Shown here piece after piece: positions 24,015 to 33,207 of a stretch of 58,396 nucleotides of DNA (within the stretch, counting starts at the first letter, position 1; each line of letters begins with the position of its first letter). The stretch is from Vicinamibacteraceae bacterium. Lineage in GTDB: Bacteria > Acidobacteriota > Vicinamibacteria > Vicinamibacterales > UBA8438. The position numbers and the translations under genes are program-made. Where the stretch lies: assembly GCA_012271165.1 (NCBI GenBank), contig JAAXGX010000001.1, positions 1-58,396 of the forward strand, written 5' to 3'. The notes below the pieces were generated by a model. The model did not search any database. It saw only the letters and a program-made list of their open reading frames with translations, and was not told the origin of the DNA.

Positions 24015-25309
24015 TACCTCCCTATCGAGACGTAGGTGAAGCCCGCGGCGCGCATCCGCTCCGGCGTGAACAGATTGCGGCCGTCGAAGACGGTCGGCGA
24101 CCGCATGAGGGCGCGCATGCGTGCGAAGTCGGGCTCCCGAAACTCGTTCCACTCGGTCACGATGGCCAGCGCGTCGGCGCCCTCGAGCGCGTCGTAGGCG
24201 GTCGCCGCGTAGGCGACGCGCTCGTCCAGCACGCGGCGGGCCGTGCGCCCGGCCTGGGGGTCGTAGGCCACCACGCGGCCGCCCCGCTCCAGCACGGCCG
24301 CGGCGATGGCGATCGACGGGGCCTCGCGCATGTCGTCGGTCTTCGGCTTGAACGCCAGCCCCCAGAGCGCGATCGTGCGGCCCTCGAGCGATGTGAAGTG
24401 CGCCGCCATCTTGTCGACCAGCCGCAGCTTCTGGGCTGCGTTGACCGCCTGCACCGCCTCGAGGATCCGGCACTGACAGCCCCTCTCGCGGGCGAGCGTG
24501 GCGAGGGCCCGGACATCCTTCGGGAAGCAGCTTCCGCCGTAGCCTACGCCGGCGAAGAGGAACGCCGGCCCGATGCGGCGATCGGCCGCGACCGCACGGC
24601 GGACCTGGTCGATGTCGCCCGCGAGCTGCTCGCAGACGTTGGCCATCTCGTTCATGAACGACACGCGCGTGGCCAGCATCGCGTTTGCGGCGTACTTGCT
24701 CAGCTCGGCGCTGGCGCAGTCCATGACGAGAATGGGGGCGCCGGTGCGCGTGAACGGGGCATACAGCGACCGCATGATCTCCGCCGCACGCGGGTCGTCG
24801 GCGCCGATCACGACGCGGTCGGGCCGCATGAAGTCCTCGATGGCCGCGCCCTGCTTGAGAAACTCCGGATTGCTGACGACGCTGAACGGGTGCGTGGTCT
24901 CACGGCCGACGACCTCGCGCAGGCGGGCAGCCGTGCCGGGGGGCACGGTGCTCTTCGCCACGATCAGCGTGTAGCCGCGCATGGCCCGGGCGATGTCCCG
25001 GGCCACGCCCAGCACGTGGCGCAGGTCGGCCGAGCCGTCCTCCTCCGCCGGGGTCCCGACCGCGATGAACACGATCTCCGAGCCCGCGACCGTGCGGGCC
25101 AGCAGCCGGGTGAACGCGAGCCGCCCCGTGCGCCGGTTGCGCAGCACGAGCTCGTCGAGCCCGGGCTCGTAGATCGGGATCCGGCCCTCCTCGAGCGCCC
25201 GGATCCTGGCCTCGTCGCTGTCGACGCAGACGACCTCGTTGCCGTTCTCCGCGAGGCATGCCCCGACGACCAGCCCGACATAGCCGGTACCTACCACGGC
25301 GATCTTCAT
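24014..25309 (-). CDS. ugd: UDP-glucose 6-dehydrogenase
   Basis: A 431-residue enzyme oxidising UDP-glucose to UDP-glucuronate with two NAD. Shows the NAD site VVGTGYVGLVVGACLAENG, VAKSTVPPGTA, SNPEFLKQGAAIEDF and the catalytic Cys in GGSCFPKDVRAL, then LWGLAFKPKTDDMREAPS. The full length is typical of the TuaD/RkpK branch. It is first in the ugd-galE-ABC exporter run and divergent from the glycosyltransferase genes, 96 bp away. Together with the decarboxylase at 31700 it provides UDP-glucuronate and UDP-xylose. Confidence 0.96.
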   Translation of the reverse strand: MKIAVVGTGYVGLVVGACLAENGNEVVCVDSDEARIRALEEGRIPIYEPGLDELVLRNRRTGRLAFTRLLARTVAGSEIVFIAVGTPAEEDGSADLRHVLGVARDIARAMRGYTLIVAKSTVPPGTAARLREVVGRETTHPFSVVSNPEFLKQGAAIEDFMRPDRVVIGADDPRAAEIMRSLYAPFTRTGAPILVMDCASAELSKYAANAMLATRVSFMNEMANVCEQLAGDIDQVRRAVAADRRIGPAFLFAGVGYGGSCFPKDVRALATLARERGCQCRILEAVQAVNAAQKLRLVDKMAAHFTSLEGRTIALWGLAFKPKTDDMREAPSIAIAAAVLERGGRVVAYDPQAGRTARRVLDERVAYAATAYDALEGADALAIVTEWNEFREPDFARMRALMRSPTVFDGRNLFTPERMRAAGFTYVSIGR

Positions 25310-25405
25310 CGACCCCGCCCCCGCACGAAACCCTCAACGATAGCATGCGCCACCCTGTGCTACCATGCCCCCGCAACCGCGCGTGCACCCCTCGCCTGGC
25401 CGTCC

Positions 25406-26233
25406 GTGCCCGATCTGGTCATCATCATCGTCAGCTACAACACGCGGGACTGCCTGGACGCGTGCCTGCGCTCGCTCCACGCGCCGGCCCCGGGCTGCAG
25501 CCACACGATCGTGGTGGTCGACAACGGCTCGCGGGACGGCAGCGTCGCCCGCGTCCGCGCTGCCTGGCCGGCCGTGCGCGTCATCGATGCGGGCCGCAAC
25601 CTCGGCTACGCCGCGGCGAACAACGCTGCCATACGGGCCACCGACAGCGAGCTCCTCCTGCTGCTCAACAGCGATACCCTCGTGCCGCCCGGGGCCGTGG
25701 ACCGGCTGGTCACGCAGCTTCGCGTGCGCCCGGACGTGGCCGCCGTGGGACCGCGCCTGATGGACGCGGACGGCAACGTCGAGCTCTCCTGGGGACCGCC
25801 CGTCACGCCCTGGAGCGAAGCGTGGCGCAAGCTGCAGGGAGCGCTGCTGGCCCGCCGCGTGCCCGGGCTGTCGGCCTGGATCGCGGGTGCCGCGCACCGC
25901 GCGCGGCACCCGGCCTGGCTGAGCGGCGCCTGCCTGCTCGTGCGCCGCGCGGACGCGCACGCCGTGGGTCTGCTCGACGAGCGCTTCTTCCTCTACTTCG
26001 AGGACGTGGACTTCTGCCTCGCGCTGCGGCGGCGGGGCCGCCGGATGCGTTTCGTCCCCGAGGTCACGATCATCCACCACCGCGGCGGCTCGGGAGCCGG
26101 CGAGCCTGCCGGCACACGGACCGCCTACCGCCGCAGCCAGCTCGCCTTCTACCGGAAGCACCATCCGGCGTGGGTCCCGCTGCTGCGCCTCTATCTGCGC
26201 GCCCGGCGGGCCCTGCCATCCCCGCTGCTATAG
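25406..26233 (+). CDS. Glycosyltransferase family 2 (rhamnosyltransferase-like)
   Basis: A 275-residue GT-A enzyme with GTG start 25406. Shows LVIIIVSYNTRDCLDACLRS, VVVDNGSRDGS, NLGYAAANNAAIR, the metal-binding LNSDT and the acceptor-site LDERFFLYFEDVDFCLALRRRG, which is the WcaE/WbbL-like signature of rhamnosyltransferases and relatives. The donor sugar cannot be told from sequence. It is the first of four consecutive envelope polysaccharide genes, with 10 bp to the next. Confidence 0.88.
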   Translation: MPDLVIIIVSYNTRDCLDACLRSLHAPAPGCSHTIVVVDNGSRDGSVARVRAAWPAVRVIDAGRNLGYAAANNAAIRATDSELLLLLNSDTLVPPGAVDRLVTQLRVRPDVAAVGPRLMDADGNVELSWGPPVTPWSEAWRKLQGALLARRVPGLSAWIAGAAHRARHPAWLSGACLLVRRADAHAVGLLDERFFLYFEDVDFCLALRRRGRRMRFVPEVTIIHHRGGSGAGEPAGTRTAYRRSQLAFYRKHHPAWVPLLRLYLRARRALPSPLL

Positions 26234-26243
26234 TCATTCAAGG

Positions 26244-27356
26244 GTGCGAATCGCGATAGACGTGCGCAAGCTGCACGACTTCGGCGTCGGCACGTACGTG
26301 CGCAACCTGCTGCGCCAGCTTGCCCGGCTGGACCGCGACACCGAGTACGTGCTGCTCACCCGGCCGGATGACGGCGATCTCGCCGGCGAACTCGGCGCCA
26401 ACTTTCGCGTGGTCCCGGAGGCCGCCGGCCAGTACTCGCTGCGCGAGCAACTCTCGGTCCCGATCCGCCTCGGGCGCGCGGCGCCCAACCTGTTTCACAC
26501 GCCCCACTACGTCCTGCCCGTGCTGACGCCGTGCCGCTCGCTCGTCACGATTCACGACTGCATCCACCTGATCTTTCCGCAGTACCTGCCCAGCCGCCTG
26601 TCGTACGCCTATGCGCGGGCGATGTTCGCGACCGCCGTGCGCCGGGCCAGCCGCATCCTGACCGTCTCGGAGGCCTCGAAGAGGGACATCCTCCGCTTCT
26701 TCGACGTGCCGGGCTCGAAGGTCACGGTCATCCACAACGCGATCGACGAGCGCTTCCACCGGCAGCCCCCCGAGGAAGAGATCGTGCGCGTGCGCGAACG
26801 CTACCAGTTGCACGATCGATTCCTGATGTACGCCGGCAACGTGAAGCCGCACAAGAACCTGGAGCGCCTCATCGGCGCCTTCGTGCTGCTCCGGCAGGAG
26901 GGGCTCGACGACCTCAAGCTCCTCATCACGGGCAGCGAGGTCTCCCGCTACTCCACGCTGCGGCGTGCCGTGCATCGGTACAACCTGCACAAGCACGTGC
27001 GGTTCCTGGGCTACCAGTCGGAGACCACGCTCGCGGCGCTCTACCGGCTGGCCGACGTCTTCGTCTTCCCGTCCCTGTACGAAGGATTCGGCCTGCCCCC
27101 GCTCGAGGCGATGGCCAGCGGCACCCCGGTGGTCGTCTCCAACGTCTCGTCGCTCCCCGAGGTGGTCGGCGACGCGGGGATCCTGGTCAACCCCTACGAC
27201 CCTCGGGCGATCGCCGACGGCATCCGGCAGGTGCTGACCGACCGCAACCTCCGCGACAACCTCAGGTCGCGCGGCCTGGTGCGGGCACGGTCGTTCTCGT
27301 GGCCGGAATCGGTGCGGCAGATTCGACGGATCTACCAGGAGCTGGCCGCCGCCTGA
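26244..27356 (+). CDS. Glycosyltransferase family 4 (GT-B)
   Basis: A 370-residue retaining GT-B transferase with a GTG start. The N-terminal Rossmann half has [22 protein letters not shown]. The donor half has [19 protein letters not shown], and the E-x7-E motif in [18 protein letters not shown]. Likely adds a sugar to the lipid-linked polysaccharide started by the WbaP-like enzyme two genes downstream. The donor and linkage are unknown. Confidence 0.9.
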   Translation: MRIAIDVRKLHDFGVGTYVRNLLRQLARLDRDTEYVLLTRPDDGDLAGELGANFRVVPEAAGQYSLREQLSVPIRLGRAAPNLFHTPHYVLPVLTPCRSLVTIHDCIHLIFPQYLPSRLSYAYARAMFATAVRRASRILTVSEASKRDILRFFDVPGSKVTVIHNAIDERFHRQPPEEEIVRVRERYQLHDRFLMYAGNVKPHKNLERLIGAFVLLRQEGLDDLKLLITGSEVSRYSTLRRAVHRYNLHKHVRFLGYQSETTLAALYRLADVFVFPSLYEGFGLPPLEAMASGTPVVVSNVSSLPEVVGDAGILVNPYDPRAIADGIRQVLTDRNLRDNLRSRGLVRARSFSWPESVRQIRRIYQELAAA

Positions 27357-27366
27357 CCGGGAGCCT

Positions 27367-28548
27367 GTGGTGGGCGACGTTCTCCCCCTCGGCACGGAGT
27401 GGCAGGAACGACCGGTGCGGCCGGCCGACCTCGGCGGCGCCCGCGTCGCGCTCGTGCACGACTGGCTCACCGGGATGCGCGGCGGCGAGAAGGTGCTCGA
27501 GGCATTGACGCAGCTCCTGCCCAACGCCGAGGTATTCACGCTGCTGCACGTCCCCGGCTCCGTCTCGGCGCGACTCGACGCGACGCGGCCGCGCCGCTCC
27601 TTCGTCCAGTTCCTGCCGTGGGCGCGGCGTCACTACCGGCGCTACGTCGGCCTGTTTCCGATGGCGATCGAGCAGTTCGACCTCGACGACTTCGACCTCG
27701 TCATCAGCACCAGCCACTGCGTCGCGAAGTCGGCCGTTGCGCCCGGACGCACCCACCACCTGTGCTACTGCTTCACCCCCATGCGGTACGCCTGGGACCA
27801 GTTCGACGCCTATTTCGGGCGCCAGCGCGTCGGCTGGCTGCGCAACCGCCTGTACCGGCTGGCCTTCGGCCGCCTGGCCCGCTGGGACGCGGCGACGGCC
27901 GGGCGGGTGGATCAGTACATCGCCATCTCGCGGCACGTCGCCGCCAGAATCCGCGAGTACTACGGCCGCCGCGCGGCGGTCGTCTATCCGCCCGTCGATA
28001 CCACCTTCTACCATCCGAACGGCTCGGCGCCCGGCTCCTACTTCTTGATCGTCTCCGCGCTCGTGCCGTACAAACAGGTGGACGTGGCGATAGAAGCCTG
28101 CCGCCTGGCCGGCGTGCCGCTCCGGATTGCCGGTGACGGTCCGGAGCGCGAGCGGCTGCGATCGCTGGCCGGCCCGCACGTCGAGTTCCTCGGTCCCTGC
28201 TCGGACGCCGACATCCGCGAGCTGTACCGGGGGTCCCGTGCAATGCTGCTGCCGGGCGAGGAGGACTTCGGCATCGCCCCGGTGGAGGCGCTCGCCTGCG
28301 GCCGGCCGGTCGTGGGTCTGGCGCGCGGGGGCGCGGCGGAGACCGTGTCGGACGGCACCACCGGCATCCTGGTGGAGAACGCGGGCGCCGAGGCATTCGC
28401 CGCCGGAATTGCGCGCGCCGCCGCCCTCGAGTTCGACGCGGCCCACATCCGCAAGCAGGCGTTGCGGTTCTCCCTCGAGCGGTTCTACGAGGAGATGCGC
28501 GGCCGGATCGAGGCGGCGCTCGCCCCCCCGGGAGGGGCCGACGCGTGA
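27367..28548 (+). CDS. Glycosyltransferase family 4 (WcaI/WbaZ-like)
   Basis: A 393-residue GT-B transferase with GTG start 27367. Shows LVHDWLTGMRGGEKVLEAL, a segment typical of WbaZ/mannosyltransferase-like GT4s, CYCFTPMRYAWDQ, VVYPPVDTTFYHP, SALVPYKQVDVAIEAC, and GEEDFGIAPVEALACGRPVVGLA. The gene stop overlaps the next start by four bases (GTGA), so it is coupled to the initiating transferase. Confidence 0.9.
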   Translation: MVGDVLPLGTEWQERPVRPADLGGARVALVHDWLTGMRGGEKVLEALTQLLPNAEVFTLLHVPGSVSARLDATRPRRSFVQFLPWARRHYRRYVGLFPMAIEQFDLDDFDLVISTSHCVAKSAVAPGRTHHLCYCFTPMRYAWDQFDAYFGRQRVGWLRNRLYRLAFGRLARWDAATAGRVDQYIAISRHVAARIREYYGRRAAVVYPPVDTTFYHPNGSAPGSYFLIVSALVPYKQVDVAIEACRLAGVPLRIAGDGPERERLRSLAGPHVEFLGPCSDADIRELYRGSRAMLLPGEEDFGIAPVEALACGRPVVGLARGGAAETVSDGTTGILVENAGAEAFAAGIARAAALEFDAAHIRKQALRFSLERFYEEMRGRIEAALAPPGGADA

Positions 28549-29984
28549 AGGCGCGGCTGACCCGGCGGCTGGCCGCCTGCCACGCGGTATCGGACGCGCT
28601 GCTCGGCATGGCCGCCTTCGGGCTGGCGTACGCCATCCGTTTCGAGGCGGGGCTCATCGCCGCGCCCAAGGGCCAGCCGCCCTTCGGCCAGTATCTCGTC
28701 CTGATCCCGTTCATCGGGCTGCTCGTCCCGCTGGCGTTCCACCTCCAGGGCGCGTACCGGCTGCTGCGGATCCGGACGCGCGTCGACGACTTCTTCGCCG
28801 TGCTCGTCGGCAACATCGTCGTCGTCGTCGTCGGCCTGCTCGGCACGCTGTACTTCCAGGTCTACGTCGCGAGCCCGGCGGATCGGGCGGCGGGCACCTA
28901 CGAGGTATCGCGGATCGTGTGGATGCTGTACCTGCTGCTCGGCGTCGGGTTGACGTTCGCCGCCCGCGAGGCCGCGCGGCGGGTCATCCAGCGGCGCTTC
29001 CGGGCCGGTCTCGGCCTCAAGCGGGTACTCATTGCGGGGGCCGGGGAGCTGGCCCGACACGTCGCCGACAAGATCCTCCAGCACGGCGAGTTCGGCTACC
29101 AGGTCATCGGACTCGTCGACGACAGGGCGGGCGGCGACACCACCGGTTACCGCGGACTCCCGCTGCTCGGACAGGTCGCCGACGCCGGCGAGATCATCCG
29201 GCGGGAGCGGATCGATCAGCTCTACATCGCGCTGCCCCTGGAAGAGCACGCCAGGATGATCGACCTGATCGAGACGGCCGACCGGGAATGCATCGACGTC
29301 AAGGTCGCACCCGACCTGCTGCATGCCATCACGCTGCGCGCCCGCCTCGAGGATCTCGACGGCGTCCCGATCATCAACATCAACGACGTGCCGCTCCAGG
29401 GACTCAGCAGCCTCGTCAAGCGCGCCATCGACGTCGCGGTCGCCGCGGCGGCCCTGGCCGTCCTGCTGGTCCCGTTCGCCGCGATCGCGGCGCTCGTCCG
29501 CTGGACGTCGCCGGGACCGGTGCTCTATCGGCAGGAGCGGATGGGGCTCGACCGGCGGCCGTTCCTCGTGCTCAAGTTCCGCTCGATGTACGACGACGCG
29601 GAGCGCGAGACCGGACCGGTGTGGGCGCGTGCGAACGACCCGCGCCGCACGCCTGTCGGGCGGATTCTGCGCCGCTTCAGCCTGGACGAGCTGCCGCAGC
29701 TCTGGAACGTGCTGCGCGGCGACATGTCGCTGGTCGGCCCCCGGCCGGAGCGCCCGTTCTTCGTCGAGCAGTTCCGGGACCGCGTGCCGAAGTACATGCT
29801 GCGGCACAAGGTCAAGTCCGGACTCACCGGTTGGGCCCAGGTCAACGGCTGGCGGGGCGACACCTCGATCGAGAAGCGCATCGAGCACGACCTGTACTAC
29901 ATCGAGCACTGGTCGGTGTCGCTCGACTTCAAGATCCTCTGGCTGACGCTCGTGCGCGTGCTCTTCCACCGGCACGCGTATTGA
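28545..29984 (+). CDS. Polyprenyl-phosphate sugar-1-phosphate transferase (WbaP/WcaJ-like)
   Basis: A 479-residue integral membrane enzyme that starts polysaccharide repeat synthesis on undecaprenyl phosphate. Four membrane helices (about 12-135), a CoA-binding-like Rossmann domain (KRVLIAGAGELARHVADKIL), a fifth hydrophobic segment (VAVAAAALAVLLVPFAAIAAL) and the catalytic domain with ERMGLDRRPF, LKFRSMYDDAE, RRFSLDELPQLWNVLRGDMSLVGPRPE and GLTGWAQVNG. This is the complete five-segment family layout. The sugar is likely glucose or galactose but is not certain. It ends with a short intergenic repeat. Confidence 0.93.
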   Translation: MKARLTRRLAACHAVSDALLGMAAFGLAYAIRFEAGLIAAPKGQPPFGQYLVLIPFIGLLVPLAFHLQGAYRLLRIRTRVDDFFAVLVGNIVVVVVGLLGTLYFQVYVASPADRAAGTYEVSRIVWMLYLLLGVGLTFAAREAARRVIQRRFRAGLGLKRVLIAGAGELARHVADKILQHGEFGYQVIGLVDDRAGGDTTGYRGLPLLGQVADAGEIIRRERIDQLYIALPLEEHARMIDLIETADRECIDVKVAPDLLHAITLRARLEDLDGVPIININDVPLQGLSSLVKRAIDVAVAAAALAVLLVPFAAIAALVRWTSPGPVLYRQERMGLDRRPFLVLKFRSMYDDAERETGPVWARANDPRRTPVGRILRRFSLDELPQLWNVLRGDMSLVGPRPERPFFVEQFRDRVPKYMLRHKVKSGLTGWAQVNGWRGDTSIEKRIEHDLYYIEHWSVSLDFKILWLTLVRVLFHRHAY

Positions 29985-29993
29985 TTCGATTCA

Positions 29994-30095
29994 GACGGGG
30001 CTGCGCCCCGAACCCCCGGCGTTCGCTTGCGGGGACCCCAATGCCCCGCGCCGCTCCTGCCGAGGCGCGCTGTGCGCGCCTTGCGGCCGGGCGGC
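29994..30095. repeat. GC-rich intergenic repeat copy
   Basis: Starts GACGGGGCTGCGCCCCGAAC (29994) and continues with CCCCCGGCG, TTCGCTTGCGG, CCCCGCGCCGCTCC and CCGAGGCGCGC, near-identical to the first copy at 21066 for about 70 bases. It lies between two convergent genes (ends at 29984 and 30104), so its hairpins could stop transcription from both sides. Confidence 0.78.
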
Positions 30096-30103
30096 AGCGG
30101 CAG

Positions 30104-31516
30104 TTATTCCACCGCCCAGCCGCGGACGACGTCGGACATCACCTGCACGCCGCGGCGGATGTTCTCGATCGACAGCCGCTCGTCGTTGCCGTGGACCCCG
30201 GCACGATCCGCCAGCGGAATGGCGAACGGGCTGTAGCCGTAGGCGATGATGCCCAGGTCGCGGAGGAAGTGGCTGTCGGTGAAGCCGGTCGTCACGGACG
30301 GCACGACGGTTGCGTCCGGGAAGTGCGTCCGCGTCACCTCCTCGAGCAGGCGGAACAGACCGGTCTCCGAGGAGGAGACGGCCGGCGTGAAGCCCATCTG
30401 CGTCTCGACGGCCACGTCGCGGCCCAGGATGCGACCCAGCTCCGCGAGAAACGCCACGGGATCCTGATCGGGCAACAGGCGGCAGTCGAGCTCCGCCCAC
30501 GCCTCGGTCGGCACCACGTTGATCTTGTCGCTCGCACCCAGTCGCGTGATGTTGCAGGTGTTGCGCGTCAGCCCGTAGTGGCCCGGAAACTCGCGCAGCA
30601 GCGCCTCCGCCACCCCGGGCTCGCGCAGCGCCGCGTCCATGGCGGCGTACCGACTGCGCCACGCCGCCGGCATGCTCGGGGCCAGCCCCCGGAAGTAGAC
30701 GTCCACCGCCGGCACGATCCGCGCCTCGAACTCGTACGCCCGCAGCCGCTCGAGGGCCGCCACCAGCCGCGTCACCGCCGTCGTCCGCCGCGGCCGCGAG
30801 CCGTGGCCGGGCCGCCCGACCGAGGTGAGCCGCAGCCAGTACGGCACCTTCTGCGTCACCTCGACCGCCACCTGCACCCCGCCGTCCACGACCGCGCTCA
30901 CGCCGCCCTCGTTGAGCACCCAGCCCACGTCGGCGAACAGCTCGGGCCGCTGCTCCACGAGCCAGCCGACGCCGAAGAAACCGCCCGCCTCCTCGTCGGC
31001 CGTCGCCATGAAGATGACGTCGCGATCCAGCGGCGCCCCGGATCGATGCAGGTCGAGGAAGGCCGCGAGGTGGGCGATGCCGAGCCCCTTGGTGTCGATT
31101 GCCCCGCGGCCGTACAGCACGCCGTCGCGGACCTCGCCCGACAGGGGACCCACGGTCCAGTACGCGGGATCCGCCGGCACGACGTCGATGTGGTGCAACA
31201 GCACGAGATCCGGCGCGTCGCCCCCACCGAGGCGCGCCCAGAGGTTGCCTCGCCCGGGAGCCGACTCCACCATCTCGTACGGGATGCCCTCCGCCTCGAG
31301 GATCGCGGCGAGGAACCTGGCTCCGGCGATCTCGTTGCCGGGCGGGTTGACCGTGTCGATCCGGATGTACTCCTGGAGCCATTCGACGGCTCGATCCTGG
31401 AGATCGACCAGCCCCACCTGCCCGGCGGCGGGCGCCGCGCCCAGCAGGACCGCCGCAAGCGCGCCCAGCCACCTCGCCGCCTCCCGGGGTCTACCTGTCC
31501 GCGGTGCCTGCACCAT
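30104..31516 (-). CDS. Exported M20 family metallopeptidase
   Basis: A 470-residue zinc peptidase or amidohydrolase. The ATG at 31516 is preferred since GGGAGTGGAG lies just upstream and the signal peptide begins there (ARWLGALAAVLLGAAPAAGQ). Zinc ligands are visible: LLHHIDVVPAD, the ATADEEAGG Glu pair and GVHGNDERL near the end. The arrangement RIDTVNPPGNE is typical of M20 carboxypeptidase/dipeptidase-like proteins. The substrate is not known. It interrupts the polysaccharide cluster on the opposite strand and converges with the WbaP-like gene. Confidence 0.9.
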   Translation of the reverse strand: MVQAPRTGRPREAARWLGALAAVLLGAAPAAGQVGLVDLQDRAVEWLQEYIRIDTVNPPGNEIAGARFLAAILEAEGIPYEMVESAPGRGNLWARLGGGDAPDLVLLHHIDVVPADPAYWTVGPLSGEVRDGVLYGRGAIDTKGLGIAHLAAFLDLHRSGAPLDRDVIFMATADEEAGGFFGVGWLVEQRPELFADVGWVLNEGGVSAVVDGGVQVAVEVTQKVPYWLRLTSVGRPGHGSRPRRTTAVTRLVAALERLRAYEFEARIVPAVDVYFRGLAPSMPAAWRSRYAAMDAALREPGVAEALLREFPGHYGLTRNTCNITRLGASDKINVVPTEAWAELDCRLLPDQDPVAFLAELGRILGRDVAVETQMGFTPAVSSSETGLFRLLEEVTRTHFPDATVVPSVTTGFTDSHFLRDLGIIAYGYSPFAIPLADRAGVHGNDERLSIENIRRGVQVMSDVVRGWAVE

Positions 31517-31699
31517 TCGCTCCACTCCCAGTATCCGGACGACCCGGACCATAGCACATGCACTTGGACACGCGGGCCCGCAGGGCGTAGACTGTGACGG
31601 CTACCGAAGGCTTCGCCCGGCTTCAAGTAACTGGCAGCAGGACCCTTACGCTCCCACGACCAGTTGCGGCGGGGCCGCTTGCCACGAGTTGCCAGCGCC

Positions 31700-32659
31700 G
31701 TGAAGCGAACCGTCGTCATCACCGGCGCTGCCGGCTTCATCGGGTCGCATCTGAGCGAGGCGCTGATCGCGCGCGGCTACGCGGTGGTCGGCATCGACAA
31801 CCTGCTGACGGGCGACGCGGCGAACGTCGACCACCTGACGGCACGCGGCTTCCGGTTCGTCGAGCAGGACGTTACCAACCACATCCGCGTCGACGAGCCG
31901 GTCGACTTCGTCCTGCACTGGGCCAGTCCGGCCAGCCCGGCCGACTACCTCAACTTCCCGATCCCGACGCTCAAGGTGGGCGCCCTGGGCACGCACAACG
32001 CGTTGGGGCTGGCCCTCGCCAAGCAGGCGACGTTCGTGCTGGCGTCGACTTCCGAGGTGTACGGCGATCCGCTCGAGCACCCGCAGTCCGAGGCGTACTG
32101 GGGCAACGTCAACCCGATCGGACCCCGGGGCGTCTACGACGAGGCCAAGCGCTTCGCCGAGGCCATGACCACGGCCTACCACCGCTACCACGGTCTCGAC
32201 ATCCGGATCGCGCGGATCTTCAACACGTACGGCCCGCGCATGCGGATCGACGACGGCCGGGCCGTCCCGAACTTCATCGCCCAGGCGCTGCGCGGGCAGG
32301 ACGTGACCGTGTACGGCGACGGCGAGCAGACGCGCAGCCTCTGCTACGTCAGCGACCTGGTCGACGGGGTCATCCGGCTGATGCACGCGCAGACGACCGA
32401 GCCTGTCAATCTCGGCAACCCGCTCGAGCTCTCCGTCGCCGCGCTCGCCCGGCGGATCATCGCGGCGACGGGTTCGCGGTCCACGATCGTGCACAAGCCG
32501 CTGCCCGTGGACGATCCCAGGGTGCGCCAGCCCGACATCGCCCGCGCGCGCGAGCTGCTCGCCTGGGAGCCGCGCGTCCCGCTGGCCGAGGGTCTCGCCG
32601 CTACGATCGAGTATTTTCGCGCGAAGCTGGGCCGGATCCCGGCATCGGCCGCCGATTGA
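31700..32659 (+). CDS. UDP-glucuronate decarboxylase (UDP-xylose synthase)
   Basis: A 319-residue SDR enzyme with a GTG start (31700). NAD site [11 protein letters not shown], then [21 protein letters not shown], which is diagnostic for UDP-glucuronate decarboxylases, the catalytic [16 protein letters not shown] and Tyr-x3-Lys in GVYDEAKRF, then [10 protein letters not shown]. With Ugd at 24014-25309 this gives UDP-glucose to UDP-glucuronate to UDP-xylose. The 3' end overlaps that of pgsA by 59 bp on opposite strands. Confidence 0.93.
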   Translation: MKRTVVITGAAGFIGSHLSEALIARGYAVVGIDNLLTGDAANVDHLTARGFRFVEQDVTNHIRVDEPVDFVLHWASPASPADYLNFPIPTLKVGALGTHNALGLALAKQATFVLASTSEVYGDPLEHPQSEAYWGNVNPIGPRGVYDEAKRFAEAMTTAYHRYHGLDIRIARIFNTYGPRMRIDDGRAVPNFIAQALRGQDVTVYGDGEQTRSLCYVSDLVDGVIRLMHAQTTEPVNLGNPLELSVAALARRIIAATGSRSTIVHKPLPVDDPRVRQPDIARARELLAWEPRVPLAEGLAATIEYFRAKLGRIPASAAD

Positions 32660-33200
32660 CTGCGTGCGCGGCGTGCGCGATGTAGTGGAAGCCGGAGGCG
32701 AGCGTCACCGCGAGCGCCCCCCAGATGAACGCGTCGACCAGGATGGAGGTGCGCTCGAGGTAGTTGAACAGCAGCAGGATGCTCCCGGTGAGGATGTACA
32801 CGAAGGTCGTGACCTTGCCCAGCACCGAGGGCCGGAACGTGAACCGGTCCACCGCCAGGTTCACCACCGCCACCGTCAGCACGATGATGACGTCGCGGCT
32901 GATGACCAGCACGGTCAGCCAGATGGGCAGCCGGTTCGTCAGGGCCAGCCCCGGCATCGTCAGCACCACGAAAGTCGAGACGAGGAGCAGCTTGTCCGCC
33001 ATCGGATCGAGCAGGGCTCCGAGGCTGGTCCGCTGGCCGGAACGGCGGGCGATGAGCCCGTCGAGCCCGTCGGTGACCCCCGCGACGACGAACGTGATCA
33101 GCGCCCAGCCGTTGTACCCGTAGATCACGAGGATGACGAGCACGGGCACGAGCAGCAGCCGGCCCAGCGTCAGCTGGTTGGCGAGCGTGAGGATGGCCAT
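32601..33200 (-). CDS. pgsA: CDP-alcohol phosphatidyltransferase (PgsA-like)
   Basis: A 199-residue membrane enzyme making phosphatidylglycerol phosphate. It carries the exact family motif D-G-x2-A-R-x8-G-x3-D-x3-D within [23 protein letters not shown] and has about five membrane helices. The start ATG at 33200 is seven bp after the TPR gene. The C-terminal codons overlap the antiparallel UDP-glucuronate decarboxylase gene. It ends an operon of tsaC-hflX-TPR-pgsA. Confidence 0.93.
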   Translation of the reverse strand: MAILTLANQLTLGRLLLVPVLVILVIYGYNGWALITFVVAGVTDGLDGLIARRSGQRTSLGALLDPMADKLLLVSTFVVLTMPGLALTNRLPIWLTVLVISRDVIIVLTVAVVNLAVDRFTFRPSVLGKVTTFVYILTGSILLLFNYLERTSILVDAFIWGALAVTLASGFHYIAHAAHAVNRRPMPGSGPASRENTRS

Positions 33201-33207
33201 TGCGCCG

